A stretch of DNA of 64,000 nucleotides from Riptortus pedestris (GCA_019009955.1 CM032232.1:136668001-136732000); one strand, 5' to 3'. Positions 43,736 through 56,424 are shown, counted from the first letter of the stretch. The notes: generated by a model not told the origin, from the letters alone. A program made the numbers and translations.

Positions 43736-44879
43736 TGAAATGGAACAAGCGAGTTCAGTAGAAATGGAACTGGCTGCACAACCCTGTCAGGCCGCTCTGC
43801 CTTCTAAAACCACCTACTACGGGTCTCAGAAAAAAAAAAAAAAAGGAAACCCAATCAAAACAGGCTGCATTCAGTGGTCCTGGATTGAACATCTGCTATC
43901 TATGTTCACTGAGCAGTGGTTCTAGGAACCTTGTACCCCTGCGCTGTCTACATTTCTACCTGTTTTCAAACTGTCAGCCTTGGTTCTTGAGAAGAATAGA
44001 GGAGCAGGAATCAACCCTGGTCAACTTACCCTATGCGCATTGAAGGCAATTGGATATTGGCTGGGACAAATATCCGGAGCATTAAGGTCACCCTACCAGT
44101 TAAGATGAGGACATGTAATACCTCCACTGCTGGCCTTCACCTTCCCCTTTATCCCTTAACAAGCCAAGGTGTCTTTAAAGACACCGTTCATATTTATCAC
44201 ACACAGGGAACAACTGCTTCTATTGATACTCCTTTTGAGCTCCAGTCCACACCCCTGTAACCTCTCAAGCATGAGAATATGCAACGAAAGTCGATTTATT
44301 GTTTTTGAAGCTAACTATTAACAATATACTGAAGCAAATCACTATTGTTTACTACACACTTTTTATAAGGGAAGTTTCTAATTTATTAAAATATATGCTA
44401 TTCGAATTAAATATGAACCAAAATGGGTGAATTAGTTTTAAAGCATTGTATTCAAATCCCTATGTGTTTCATTTTCTATTCTGGAGAGAAAACTAGTTTT
44501 AGCATGGATTTTAATGATGGTGTACTTAAATTCACCCTGGCCTAATGGCAACAAATTTGCCTAAATTGCATGATTTTATATTATTTCTTGCTTTAGCTAT
44601 TTTAATTAACAGATACGTATAAAAGTCGAGTTGAAAAGATTTTGGCTATGCTACCAAAATTTAGTATCACTTCTGATGAAGAAGAAAGCGACAATAAAGG
44701 AGAAAATGTACACAAATGCCCCAAAATGTTTGAAACAAATTTTCAAATTGAATGAAGTATTGGAACATTTCAATATGGAGGATGAAAGAGGGAAGAGGAT
44801 GTTATGAAGAATTCATTCATAACATAAAGTGTATCAGCAAAAGATTACATGATATGACAAAAAAGGTGTAATAAGTTCA
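43736..44879. other. No recognised gene
   Basis: Short open stretches (for example 43740-43925, 44033-44260) show no family resemblance and no conserved motifs. 44640-44770 has an acidic, Lys-rich reading (TSDEEESDNKGENVH) that could be the start of the piggyBac relic that follows. Confidence 0.35.
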
Positions 44880-45320
44880 TATGTAGGTGCTGAGCCTGTT
44901 CATAATGTTTTAAGATGGTCACAGGGGTAAAGAAAAAGAGAAAATATCAAATGCCATGCAAGTCAAAGAATATAATTCTCAAATGGGAGGTGTTAACCTT
45001 AGTGATATGTTCGTTACACTTTATAGAACAGGTTACCGTTCTCACAAGCATTACATGCTTTTCAACATTTTCAGCTGATTATTGGATTTGATGGTTAATA
45101 ACACATGGCTATTGTACAATAGGAACAACACTAAAAAAAAAATTGACTTTAAAACAGTTTCAAATACAGATTGCAGAGGATATTCTGCTGGAGCGGCGAG
45201 CTATAAGGGCTAGTGGAACCAGCACCACCAATTGCAGCCAAGAACTGCTGCAACTCTCATACCCGATGCAGCAAGACTTCATGGAATGCACCATTGGCAG
45301 GTATTTGCTACAAAAGGAAT
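44880..45320 (+). pseudogene. piggyBac C-terminal relic (PGBD2/3-like)
   Basis: The reading VKEYNSQMGGVNLSDMFVTL then YRSHKHYMLFNIFS, stop, LLDLMVNNTWLLYNR matches the piggyBac C-lobe. The third catalytic Asp is replaced: relatives have GGVDxxD, here GGVNLSD. A TGA lies near 45073. Only the C-terminal part is present, and hAT-B inserted just after it. Confidence 0.7.
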
Positions 45321-46250
45321 GTGTAGACCAGGGGTGCTCAAACGGTCGATCGCGAGTGCTTTTTGGGTATATCTCGAGAAGAAAAAAAAATTTAATAAGT
45401 AGGTAGGTCCCTAAACTACATAAATGTATTACGTAATAAAATAACACTGCTTGCGGCAAAAGGTGGCTTTACAAAAGGAACGCGTGGCACTTGTCAAAGA
45501 AAAGCAGTGTTGTTTCTAGACTAGACAGTACAGTCTAGTCTAGAAACAACGAGAGACAGTACAGTCTAGTTTCGGGCGGCGCATTTGACGGGAGCATTCG
45601 AGACTTTCGTTCACGCCGATATAAATGTTGCGCCTGAAGGAATTGGAGTCATTCTGAATTGTAACTTGATGGCGATCCTACGTCGATACAAAGTTTATTA
45701 TTAAATAGTGGAAAATGAGTGCAGTGAAGAAATCTAAAACGTATCATTTTAATAAGGATTGGGAGGAAGAATTTTTCTTTTGTATGATGAAGGATAAGTG
45801 CATTTGTGTTATTTGTCGTGCGTCAGTTGCAATACCTAAGCGTGGTAACTTAGAGAGGCATCATAAAACGGTTCATAAAAACTATGAAAAGGATTTTCCG
45901 CCACAGAGTGAATTAAGAAAACGAAAAGTAAGTGATTTGATATCTTGTTTGAAAAAAGAACAATCCATGTTCACAAGACCAGCCACACAATCAAAAGCTG
46001 CTACGATCGCGTCATTTAAAATATCTCGTATATTGGCGAAACACAAGAAACCATTCGAAGATGGATCGGTGGTGAAGGAAGCATTTATTGAATCGGGTGA
46101 GACTTTATTTGGAGATTTTAAAAATAAAACAGAAATCATGTCTGCTATTAGAGAACTTCAGTTATCTCGTCCGATTGTCACAAGGCGTATTGAAGTCATG
46201 AGTCAGGACATCGCAGATAAACTAAAACATGATATCATGGAATGTACATA

Positions 46251-48426
46251 CAGTTAGGGACCCGATTAACCGAGTCGATCGGGACCGCTGTTACCTCGGT
46301 TAATCGAAATTCTCGGTTAATCGGAACCTACTAATACCAGCTGAAAATGTAAGGTTTTTAGAATAAAAACTAGTACATACCTGTAAGTTTAATAATTATA
46401 TTCATATTTACATTTTTTAATCATAAATTAATAATAAAAGTAGAATGTATGCACATATATACATAGTATAAAATAACATCGAACACAAAAAAAAAAAAAA
46501 AAAAATAATGGAAAAAAGGAAAAAAATTTTGATTTAAAAAAATCATTTATTGTTGTTTGTTTTAAACAACTGCTTCTATCAGCAGCTGCAGTGTCTCTCC
46601 ACTTCCTTATCATCATCAGTTCATATGAAGGCACATCACCTCTGCCTTCTAAATAGAGTAGTGACCTGTCAAGTAGGTTGAAACCCTCCTCATGGCTTAC
46701 TTTCGTGGGGATAGATACCTCGTCTCCTTCAGGCTCTTCTTCGTTGGTTGTTTTCATTATTTCATTAATGATTTCCTCTTCCGTTAGGATCGCTGATCTC
46801 TTTAATGATTCTTCATTGACCCAATCTGTAACTTCGAAGTCCATTACATCTTGGGAGTTAAGATCTTTTAACAAAGAGCACAACTCCAGATTTGTTGGTG
46901 GCTCTTCGTTTGGCTGGACTACTATAGGTAACTTCAGGCCATAAGTTTTTCCAGGCTTTATTTAATGTGGTGTTGGGTACTGAATCCCAGGAATTAGCTG
47001 CCATGTAAATGACATCTTTAATTGTAATCTTTTTTAGTTTTTCTATTAGCCCTTTATCGTTATCTAATAGCATTGTAGTTAAGAGCTTCTTTTTGTAATA
47101 TCGCTTAAATGTCGAAATTACTCCTTGATCCATGGGTTGGATCAATGATGTAACATTTGGTGGGAAAAACATGGCCTTAATCTCGCCCACGCTTAAGATG
47201 CTCTCGTCGGGATGTGATGGTGCATTATCAATGAGAAGCAGGGCTTTATGAGGCAGTTTTTTTTCGTCAAGAAAAATTTTTGACGTGTGGTACAAAATTA
47301 TGTTTGAACCAATGCTCGAAAATTTCAGCACTCATCCATTTTTGATGTTTATAAACAACCGGCAGGTTATTAAAATTGACGTGTTTGAGGGCTCTAGGTT
47401 TGGCTTGATTTTCCGATTAAAACCAAGTTTAGTTTATCCTTTCCACTTGCATTCGCGCAAACCAAAACAGTGACCCTATCTTTAACACCCTTGAAACCAC
47501 TAACAGATTTTTCCATATTCGTTGCTAGAGTTTTTTGGGGCAACACTTTATACCACAAACCGGTCTCATCAGCATTGTAAATTTGGTCCGCGCATAGATT
47601 ATGGGACTTTACTAATAAAGAAAAACTATTAATAAATCTGGTCGCAGATTCCGTGTCTGCTGAAAGTTTTTCCCCGGAAATGGTGAGTGCTCTTATGCCG
47701 TGTCTGTTTTAAAACGACTTAGCCAACCTTTACTCGCCTCAAATTTCTCTTATAGGCGGAATTTAATTTTAAATTAAGAGGACAATGCTTTCTCTTGAAT
47801 TATTGGACCACTTACCGGGAATCCTTTGCTCTCTTGCCTGGCAAAACCACAGTAAAAGGGCTTCTTCTAAAAGCTCACACGATGACTTCTTCAATGTAGA
47901 TCTGCATTTAGAAGCCTCCTTGGATGCACTTTGATAAACATAGTCTTCAATTTGCTTCCTATTCCTCCTCCAGTCACCGACAGTATTTTCACCGACACCA
48001 TAATCCTGAGCAACTTTTTTTAAAGACTCGCCTTTGTCCAAGCGATGAATTGCTTCTAATTTTTTTTTTCAAGCGAAATAACCACTCTTTTACGTTTTTT
48101 AGCCGCGATGTGATCCATGGTGTGTGACCGAGCATAAACTGAGAATGAATGAGCTAGGATGGTTTGTGACAAGTAGAGATATAAAAACAATATTCCCTGA
48201 ACAGGGGACGGAGGGGGGTTGGACAGGGTGCTAGAGATGTATTTCTCAGAAGGCAATTAACGACTGTCAATAAACTGCTTGCTGAACACCTGCATCCAGC
48301 CTAGGATTTTGAGGGTTTTAAAAAGGTGCATAATAACTTCCAAAGGTTACCGCACCTACTTTTTTTTTTTTTTTTAATGTTTGGCACCTCGGTTAATCGG
48401 GACCTCGGGTAATCGGGTCCCTACTG
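46251..48426 (-). mobile_element. Tigger element, full length
   Basis: Ends CAGTTAGGGACCCGATTAAC at 46251 and, in reverse, CAGTAGGGACCCGATTACC at 48426, with TA on both sides (46249-46250, 48427-48428). Subterminal repeats of CGGTTAATCG occur at both ends. Length 2176 bp, transposase on the minus strand, inserted in the hAT-B gene. Confidence 0.95.
46470..48118 (-). pseudogene. Tigger/jerky-type transposase with PIP-box-like end
   Basis: Minus strand, ATG at 48118: MDHIAAKKRKRVVISLEKK, a shift in an A-run, then the Psq helix-turn-helix KVAQDYGVGENTVGDWRRN and a partial CENP-B helix-turn-helix. The DDE domain is readable in pieces: YNADETGLWYKVLP (about 47580), LLIDNAPSHPDES (about 47235), IQPMDQGVISTFK (about 47135). 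The three Asp residues are present. The C-terminus ends KQTTINDFFKSK; QTTINDFF (46559-46536) fits a PCNA-binding motif. At least four frameshifts. It is longer and better preserved than the remnant at 9429. Confidence 0.85.
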
Positions 48427-48583
48427 TACTTTTCTTTACAGTTCGACGAATCCACCGATATGACAGACACTGCCCAGCTGTGTATTTTTATTCGGATGGT
48501 ATTCAATGACATGTTGGCTAAGGAAGAATTTTTGACAATCATTCCTCTGAAGGGGAAGACCCGTGGCGAAGATATATATGATG

Positions 48584-49530
48584 TGTCGAGGACGACATAG
48601 TTTATTTTTGCGGTTTAAAGGTTAAGTTTAGGGGTAAATAATGTTCCTTTATATTATAAACCTATATTATCATATTAACATATATTATAAATTGATGTAT
48701 ACTATTTGTAAATCATTTGCGAGTGACTGGGAGCTAGGCGAAGGGTTACTCGGCCTGACTTCGCGCAAGCTCGGGTCAGTTCGAGAGTAACAGCTGACTT
48801 TACGCCAGTAGTAGATTAGCACCACGTGCAGCTAGAGGAGCTCAAGGCAACAATCCTTTTTTTTTTTTTATGTGCCACGCACATCGACGCTCAAGGCGTC
48901 TTCTTCCTTCAAGAGGAATTCACGATTTTTCATCATATGCCGAAAAGTAGAAGTGGACGAGTGCCCCCTACGTAGAAGACCCTAGTGGAAAATTTTCGGC
49001 CTCTGTGAACGGATGATGTTTGTTTTACGTGAGTAACAAAAATGACCCTTTTTCATGAAGTACTATTGGTGGTTCTTAGTTTAAATTCTACGAGTGTTGA
49101 AGAGATGTTTGAGAAAACCAGGGACTAGTAGAATCTCGCCATCTCCTCCGCGCAGTCAGCGTAGCCTACTCGCCTCTCACTGTGAACCTCACGGGTTCAA
49201 TTCCCAGTCGCTCGCTATAACTTTTTTAACCCCTCTTTTTTTATTCTTTATTTTATAGTCTGTATGTACATATTTTTGCTCCTTTATTTTCTACCCCAGT
49301 GTACGTATTATTATAGTTTTGTTTAATTTATTTTTAGGAAGTTGTTCATTTTTAAAATACATTGAAGAAGATTATTTATATTATATCTTTTGAAATTTAT
49401 GTGTTCTTCATTTATTATTTTATTTTTTATTTTATGTAACCCACCCCCTTTTCTGCTGCGACCAGCTATTTTTAACACGACGTGCCTGGAACTCAATCTC
49501 TCTATTGTGAGGGACAGGCCGGCCGTCACA
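48584..49530. mobile_element. 947-bp solo LTR with 5-bp TSD
   Basis: Begins TGTCGAGGACGAC and ends GGCCGGCCGTCACA (TG..CA), flanked by perfect TGATG duplications (48579-48583 and 49531-49535). The hAT-B coding sequence continues across it. Related decayed sequence lies at 36150-36370 and 41075-41735. A solo LTR results from recombination between the two LTRs of a full element. Confidence 0.95.
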
Positions 49531-50190
49531 TGATGTTTTCTTCAATTTTGTAAAAAAACTACGAGCTACCAATATATAAATTAGTGTGCATTACAACCGA
49601 TGGAGCACCAGCAATGACTGGAAACAAAAACGGTTTTGTGTCATTGTGTCGAGTTAATGAAGAATTCCCTTCATTTTTTTCAGTTGAAATATGATACGTA
49701 TGAGGCTGAATTATCAAATATTTTGGGACAATTCAAAATGCGTTTTTATGATTGCAGTAAATTGGAAAATATAGCATCATTTATGAGTTATCCTTTTTCA
49801 TGTAAAAACATTGAGGAATTAGCTACTGAAATAACAAGTCAGTTTAATATGAACTCATGTTCTGTTGAAAATGAGTTGGTGCAGATTATATCAGATATAC
49901 ATCTCAAAGCTACAGCATCTGATACAAATTTCTGGTGTTTTATATCTGAAGATAAATATCCGAATGCAAGGCAAACCGCCCTTCAACTGACGGCATTTTT
50001 TGGGTCAACTTACTTGTGCGAGTCTGTATTTTCTGAAATGAAGATAATTAAGTCAAAATATCGCAATCGACTAACTGACGATCATATGTCATCATTCTTG
50101 CGATTAGCACTCAGTGGTTACGTACCATCTTATGAAAAGTATGCTGAGGACATGCAGTGCCACGCTTCAACATCCAAAGCCACTCCTTAG

Positions 50191-51030
50191 TTAAGTTTAA
50201 CACCATATGTAACTCTTTTGTTTTGTAACAACCAATAAACTCGCAATTTTGAATAACTATGAGTTTTTTCATTGATATTGTAGAGAAGAACCTAACTAAA
50301 CCTAACCCAAACCTTGACTAAAATAATGTATAGTTGAGTTCATGAGACATGAGACAGTCCGCGCATGGGGGTGGGGATGGGTGGGTAGGCTTGGTGGGGA
50401 TGAGAGGACGTGTACTACCCAAGCTGAACATATTTGCCAGCATGCCGTACACTTGCTCCAGCCCTTTAAGTATGGATTACTGAGTACCTGCAGTCTAACC
50501 TTTCTCTAGTATATGTTCTACTTTTCCTAATTTATATAAAAAATATAGTGCAGAAAATGAGAAGCAGCATTGATTAAACATTATTAAAAATCAAACATGA
50601 ATATAATAATAATTTATTTAATGCACAAAAAACGTAATTTATTATTGATTAGTGATAATAGCATGTTAGTGGAATTGCATATACTTGCATAGTTTACATA
50701 AATAATATTTTGACATTATTATTTAAATTTTTTTTTAAACTTGCAGAAAAATTATTTATACTTAAAAACTTATAGATATTTGTTTAAAAATTAAAGATAA
50801 TTTATAAGCTTACAGATAATTATTTTTAATACTTAAATATATATTTTTAAAAATCTAAAGATCATTTTTTTTATATATATTAAACAATTATTTGTGATAC
50901 ATAACAATTACAAATAACTTTTTAAAAACCTACAGATCATTTTTCTTACCAAAATTACATTTCAAAAAATATCAAAATAACTTATTTACCACCTAAATTA
51001 ATAGAAGTTAAATAAAATACAACAAGTTAA

Positions 51031-51103
<73 letters not shown>

Positions 51104-51780
51104 GCTTTAAAATTGGTCAAATGACAACCCCATCTCCTCAATGCCGCTTAAGGGCTCATCATTATCATCGCCGCTTGAATGTATGTCACTATCACTGTCA
51201 ATTTAAATTTAAATGGCGACTTATTGACAGGTACACTAGGGATGGTGAAAAAATATCAATATTTCCCCCAAAAAATATATTAATAATACTTGATTTTCAC
51301 CCCCCCACCCACGATAAATCGTTATTTCGATTTTAAAATTCAAGTATCGAAAACCGATTTCTTTATTTAAAAACAAAAATAATTGTTGCCACGTATTAGC
51401 TTGAGGTTAGAGCAAGAGCTTGCAGGGATGTATATCGACATTTCTTCCTACATAACCAAGATAGGGTTAGATTTTAGCTTCAAGCTACACTACATACACA
51501 CTGAGGGCTAATGTTTTCAGGACGCCCGATACATATCCGTAGCTCACGAGAGTCGTTAACAGACTGATAACGGGAGCATGCGCAATAGCCTTCTTTGCTA
51601 CTGCGCATCCTAGCCACTGTCTCATTTCTTATGAACTCAGCTATACCTATATTGTGCAGAAAGCTAATATCTATATATTGCACGGTACGCCCTACCTAGG
51701 TAGGTAGGGTGTATCGTGTATGTACGACAACCCTGCATCACACACTCTTGCAGTCTGTCAGAGTCGATCGTAAGTAGTCT
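50191..51780. other. hAT-B 3' region, AT-rich, with (TA)n
   Basis: No gene. Strongly AT-rich, with a (TA)n run at about 51035-51101 and a palindromic CTAGGTAGGTAG cluster near 51695-51710. Ends in the hAT-B terminal repeat. Confidence 0.5.
51035..51101. repeat. (TA)n microsatellite
   Basis: About 33 uninterrupted TA dinucleotides. Confidence 0.95.
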
Positions 51781-51837
51781 AAAAATATTGAGGTAGATCA
51801 TCAGCAGCTCAAGTTTGAGCACCCCTGGTGTAGATCA

Positions 51838-52935
51838 CCAAAATATCCAACAGTTGTTTATTGCATAATATTAACAATTCATTTTGACAAGGAGAACAGT
51901 ATCCAAATGGGATATTGATGTATTTTATATCTAGCGTGAGTTATTTAATCAACACTTGTGTTCAAGCACGGAGGACTACCTAAAAGTTTCAAAGAGTGGG
52001 AAACTTCCCAAAATCAAGCAGCTACCGCTGAAAGAACAATGGAAATTAGTGTTAAATGTTGAGTATATTAAAAAAGGCAAGATTCCAACACGAAAATGTA
52101 AGTCGATTACATTAATTTATTGCAAAGTGTAGCAAATATTCAACAATAGTTGACTGCATAACATTAACAATTCATTTCGACAAGGAGAAACAGTATCCAA
52201 ATGGGATATTGATGCATTTTTTAAATAGTGTGAGTTATTTAACACCTGCGTTCAAGCACGGAGGACTACTTAAAAGTTTCAGAGATGGGAAACTTCTTAA
52301 GATCAAGCAGCTACTGCTGAAAGAGCAATTGAAATTATAGTTAAATGTTGAGAGCATTAAAAAAGGCAAATATCCAACAGTTGTTGACTGCATACATAAT
52401 ATTGACAATTCATTTCGGCAAGGAGAAACAGTATCCAAATGGGATATTGATGTAGTTTTTATCCAGTGTGCATTATTTATTCAAAAATTCACAAGTAAGA
52501 AGTGAGGACTACTTAAAAGTTTCAGGAGTGGGAAACCTCTCAAGCTCAAGAAGTTACTGCTGAAAGAGCAATTGAAATTAGGGATGGCTTAGTGTTAAAT
52601 GTTGAGAACATTAAAAAAGGCAAGATTCCAACACCAAAATGCAAGTTGTATTATATTAATTTATTGCAAAATGTAGCAAATATCCAACTATTTCTACATT
52701 CTACCAGAGACACTGCAGAAGAGCCGTGTCTGATGAGAAGACCGCAAAATCAAGGACCACGACGAGGAATAGGGTCCCCATCACATCAGCAACGGACAAA
52801 GAAGCAGCGACACGAGAACAGCAGTCAACTATTTTCCAGATTGAACGTGATGTGAAAATAAAAGAATCATTATTTCAAAATCTAAGTGAAGCAGATTTGT
52901 CGAAAAATCAACAGCAAGAAAATTGTAGCTGAAGT
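51838..52935 (+). repeat. Tandem array of the ACTACTTAAAAGT unit
   Basis: Three to four units, with starts (CAACAGTTGTTTATTG or variants) near 51848, 52141 and 52375. Each runs through CATTTCGACAAGGAGAAA, AAATGGGATATTGATG, GGAGGACTAC and GCTGAAAGA, then a block ending CCAACACCAAAATG. A short open stretch at 52726-52932 has no recognised domain. Same family as 558-880 and 40166-40870. Confidence 0.7.
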
Positions 52936-54176
52936 CAGCTAAGATTAAAAAAGTGATCAGAGATCATGAGAACTGGGAAAGAACTCATAATACGCTTTAA
53001 ACTCACGTTTAATATCAAACTCAGTGAAACACCCATATCTAGACTTCCTCTTTATAAGGCTGTACTTTGGATAAGATTTTTTAATATAATCAGACTTCAT
53101 AATAAAAATGTTCCTTTACAATAATCCTTAAAATGACAGGATTGTTTTATATAAATAATATTTGTTGTATTCAATAGAGTTGTGAAATTTACCGACGTAC
53201 TTTTTTTTTTCTTTTTTAAATTGATCACTTCTAAAACCTAAAAAAAAAAAAAAAACATATACTCAAGGAAATTAAAAAATAAGAGTGTAAGTTCTATTCT
53301 AAAGAAGTTATAACAAGTCGGTTTTTTTGAAGGCTTAATTTTTTATTTAAACTAAATTTAAAATGTTATAAATAGTATGTCTGATGACTGTGACTTTTGA
53401 AGCTGTTCTTTTTATAAGCATAGTACTGTTTAATAAGACTTTTAAACTGTGCCCTTACAATAATCATGAAAATGATATTTACGTATGTGATTTTTGGTTA
53501 AGTCCAATTGTTTTAGAAATTTATCTAACAAGAAATCTTTTATTACTTTCTTAAGTATGCATAATGACGTTTTATTTCTGCTGTATTTAACGAATACTTA
53601 CTTAAAAGTTTATATTCCTTTTTCCCTTTCTTTCAGCTCGCATCGTTACCAAGACACACAAAGCTGATGCATTAAAAACTAGTTTTTATTCTTATATCCT
53701 ATTTTATATTCTTCATATCTTTTTTAAAATTTCCATTAATTTTGATTGACAAAAACCGTGACAACTTCAGACAATAATTCAAATTTCTAAAGAAGAATAT
53801 TACACTCAATATCATTGACGGCACTGTTCGATTCTATAGAAGCCACTAGGTCCAAGCAGATTTAAATTTTAAAAACAATAATGATTATATAAACTATGTT
53901 CAGAACATAAAACCTTAAAAATGTGTTTTCCTGAAATTTATCATTTTAGAGCCGTCACAATACTATTCAAAGAGTGCGATATCGATTGAAGTTGTTCAAC
54001 CATTTAATTCAGTTACTAATCATTCACTAACATAAATTGTTCCTGAGAAAGCCCACTTCCCCAAACAATATCATTGAACAGTCTAAATATTTACTTTAAC
54101 AGTTATAGCTAACTACTTATACATTTCAATAGTTTCATACAAATCAATGAACTAGCACTGGGACTAAACAATATAT
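52936..54176. other. No recognised feature
   Basis: AT-rich, no ORF above background, no repeat matching the rest of the window except A- and T-runs. Confidence 0.4.
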
Positions 54177-54771
54177 TGTTGCGAAAATTAAATACATGGA
54201 GGATTAGCAGAGAGAGTCGCGTATTTGGGAAGTGCGATGTAGATCAAAGAAGCTGACAGTGCGTCGAGCTCCTACTAGACCCGTCAGTTCAGACGTCGAA
54301 TGGCCCAGCCAATTCCCCTTTGATGTATGCCGACGACCTATATAAAGAACCGGCCAGCCGCGAGCTAGTCAGTTTCTTCTCAAGTGCTCATATGTGTGTT
54401 AAGTGCTACAGTGCAACTTAGTGCAGTGCGGTAAAGTGTTTTTATAAGAAGAACAGTGTTGTGCCGTGACTATAAGTAACAGTTTAGTGCCGTGTTTAAG
54501 ACAGTGCAGTGCCGCAAAGTAAAGGACAGTGCAGTGCCATCTTTTGGTGTACTTCAGTGACCGTGAGTGAATAATTGGACTGTGTAATCTGAAGAACAGT
54601 GACACTATCAGTGTATACTGTGAGTAGTCATTAAGAATAATTACCAAGTGTATTGTGCATTGTGAAATAAATTGTGCAGTGATAAAAACTGTGAAACTTG
54701 TGTGTTTAATTTTGCAATCCAAAAGAACTCTTATTAACGTTTATTACTGGTTTAGTAATAAAAACGTAACA
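54177..54771 (+). mobile_element. Solo LTR (595 bp) with core promoter
   Basis: Starts TGTTGCGAAAATTAA and ends AAAACGTAACA, flanked by ATAT on both sides. A shorter relative is at 55491-55807. It contains TATATAAAG and an arthropod initiator with normal spacing, then a leader rich in CAGTG repeats. No internal retroelement genes are nearby, so it is a solo LTR. Confidence 0.85.
54339..54374 (+). promoter_or_regulatory. LTR core promoter: TATA box plus TCAGTT initiator
   Basis: TATATAAAG at 54339-54347 and TCAGTT at 54369-54374; the presumed +1 A (54371) lies 32 bases from the TATA start, the usual distance. The region between is GC-rich compared with its surroundings. Confidence 0.75.
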
Positions 54772-54775
54772 ATAT

Positions 54776-55486
54776 ATTAGTCCATAGTAATTTAAGAATC
54801 TAGAAAATGATAATATTCGTTAACCACAACAAATATTTTATCTGCTAAAGAAAAATAATCTGTTACCTCCAACCTCAAAAACAGTAAACCTTTATCAAGG
54901 TTACTTCAATAATTAAGATAATATCCAAAACCAGATTAACAGAAACAGAGAATATTTTTGGCACCAGTACAAAACAAGGCTATAAGGTGTTGTTACCTTA
55001 TATTCGAAAAATTATCTATTATTATTCCTCTTTAAACAAAGAATCACAGATAAACTAAGATGGTAACATTAAATAAAATATGTAACAAAAGAATAAAACA
55101 GTCATAAATCTACATCCATTATATAAAAAATAAAATTCATTAAAAAGTACTTGAGGGAAGGAAATCTTCTTAAGGCACTTCCGTGTGTGTTGAAGACTTC
55201 TAAGATGACTCCAACCACGTAATTATTTCTGAAAGCACGACAACTCAAATGAGTAATTTAAATGAACAGTAATTATTATAAAAACTAAAATATTGTTTCT
55301 TTATTTCAGTCGTTCAGAGAGAAAAATAAATAAAAATTGTTTTGATAGTATATAAATTCATCGTATAAAATCTCACACACACCCACACTTCTGGGGACTG
55401 TCTGATATCCTATATGAATTCAAATTGAAAATCTTGCCCGTCTACCAGCTCATTTGTTGTTCAATCTCTTAGGCTCAAAAGAGTCC
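54776..55486. other. No recognised feature
   Basis: AT-rich sequence between the two solo LTRs. It carries no gag or pol coding, so the LTRs do not bound one element. Confidence 0.45.
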
Positions 55487-55490
55487 ATAT

Positions 55491-55807
55491 TGTTGGGAAA
55501 ACAATGTATATGAAAAATGAAACAGAGTCAATCACATATTTAAGAAGTACGAAGTAGATCAAAGGTACCGACAGATGGTCTAGCCCGTCCTCGGCAACAC
55601 GTGTCCGGATCCAGTTATTGGACTGTGTAATAAGAACAGTGAAGCTATCAGTGCATACTGTGAGTAGTAGTTAAGAATAATTAACGAGTGTGTAGTGTAT
55701 TGATAAATTGTGCAGTGATAAAAACTGATAAAGCCTTTGATTGTTTAATTTTGCAATCCAAAAGAACTCTAATAAATATTGTTTATTATTTTGGAAAAAA
55801 CGTAACA
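55491..55807 (+). mobile_element. Solo LTR (317 bp), internally deleted
   Basis: Starts TGTTGGGAAAACAATG and ends AACGTAACA, flanked by ATAT. The 3' half matches 54560-54771 (ATTGGACTGTGTAAT, ATACTGTGAGTAGT, GATAAAAACTG). The promoter part of the longer copy is absent. Confidence 0.8.
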
Positions 55808-56424
55808 ATATATTTGTGAGTCATCTATCCTAAGGTAAAATTTATTTCAATTTTTGAACCATTCTGAAAATAATGGCATCAAAATTGAAAATTTTGTTTT
55901 CTGTTCGCCTGCTTGCTGTTCAATAACTTAAAAAATGGCTCAGAAGTTTTCATATGCTTATAAGTCAACTATCCAAAGGTACAACATATGCTCTATGTGA
56001 ATTCAAATGTTTACTTCAATGTAAAAACATAAATTCTTTTAAGATCAAACTTAATATAATAAAAGTAGAAAACAAACATGTTTAGATCTATAAATTTCAA
56101 AATATGTATTTACAACTATTTTATCGATTTGCTTTCTACAAACTCTAAATTGAACCAAATATTTTGAGGGGCAACTACTAGATTTTATTAAACCTTCTGA
56201 ACCATAATAAATTTGTCAATTTCCTTCCATGAGCCAATGCATGCTTCCCGTATTAAGACAAAAATAAGACTGATTTCAAGAAAATATAGGAATTAATCAG
56301 AACATTAATGTCAATTCATTCTTTATGGCACGACACCATTATTATTTCATTTCAATTTATTTAGAGATATCAGCTATTCCGAACATGGCCAATTTTTGCT
56401 TAACGCATCTAACAACTGTTAGAG
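55808..56424. other. No recognised feature
   Basis: AT-rich sequence with no ORF or repeat match seen. Confidence 0.4.

Larger units (their letters stand above)
45715..50190 (+). pseudogene. hAT-B transposase (GTF2IRD2-like), in three parts
   Basis: Part 1 (45715-46250): MSAVKKSKTYHFN, BED finger CICVICRASVAIP..NLERHHKTVH, then VTRRIEVMSQDIADKL. Part 2 (48429-48583) resumes across the Tigger with SLQFDESTDMTDTAQL (first catalytic Asp). Part 3 (49531-50190) resumes across the solo LTR with VCITTDGAPAMTGNKNGFV (second Asp), loses a middle segment near 49675, and ends in the dimerisation block FGSTYLCESVFSEM. The frame continues cleanly through both insertion sites, so the gene was readable when they landed. 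The related human GTF2IRD2 carries a domesticated version of this transposase. Confidence 0.9.
45329..51827 (+). mobile_element. hAT-B element with two nested insertions
   Basis: Left end CAGGGGTGCTCAAAC at 45329 and the same read in reverse ending at 51827. TSDs GTGTAGAC (45321-45328) and GTGTAGAT (51828-51835) match at 7 of 8. The 6.5 kb includes a 2.2-kb Tigger and a 0.95-kb solo LTR. The interior 50200-51780 is a long non-coding 3' region. Confidence 0.95.

Noticed and set aside
43740..44260. Two short open frames, possible small genes
   Set aside because: No homology recognised, no motif, surrounded by repeats; not reported as genes.
51838..52690. Possible CRISPR-like array
   Set aside because: Units are about 230-300 bp and degenerate, with no short spacer-repeat structure, in a eukaryotic context.
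52592..52932. Frames containing RTTTRNRVPITSATDKEAAT and similar
   Set aside because: Overlap the tandem repeat units and have no counterpart in other copies.
54399..54722. Minus-strand 107-codon frame
   Set aside because: Lies inside the solo LTR and reads the complement of CAGTG repeats; not conserved in the shorter LTR.
54176..55807. One LTR retrotransposon bounded by the LTRs at 54177 and 55491
   Set aside because: Only 0.7 kb of non-coding sequence between them, and each has its own ATAT flanks; two solo LTRs fit better.
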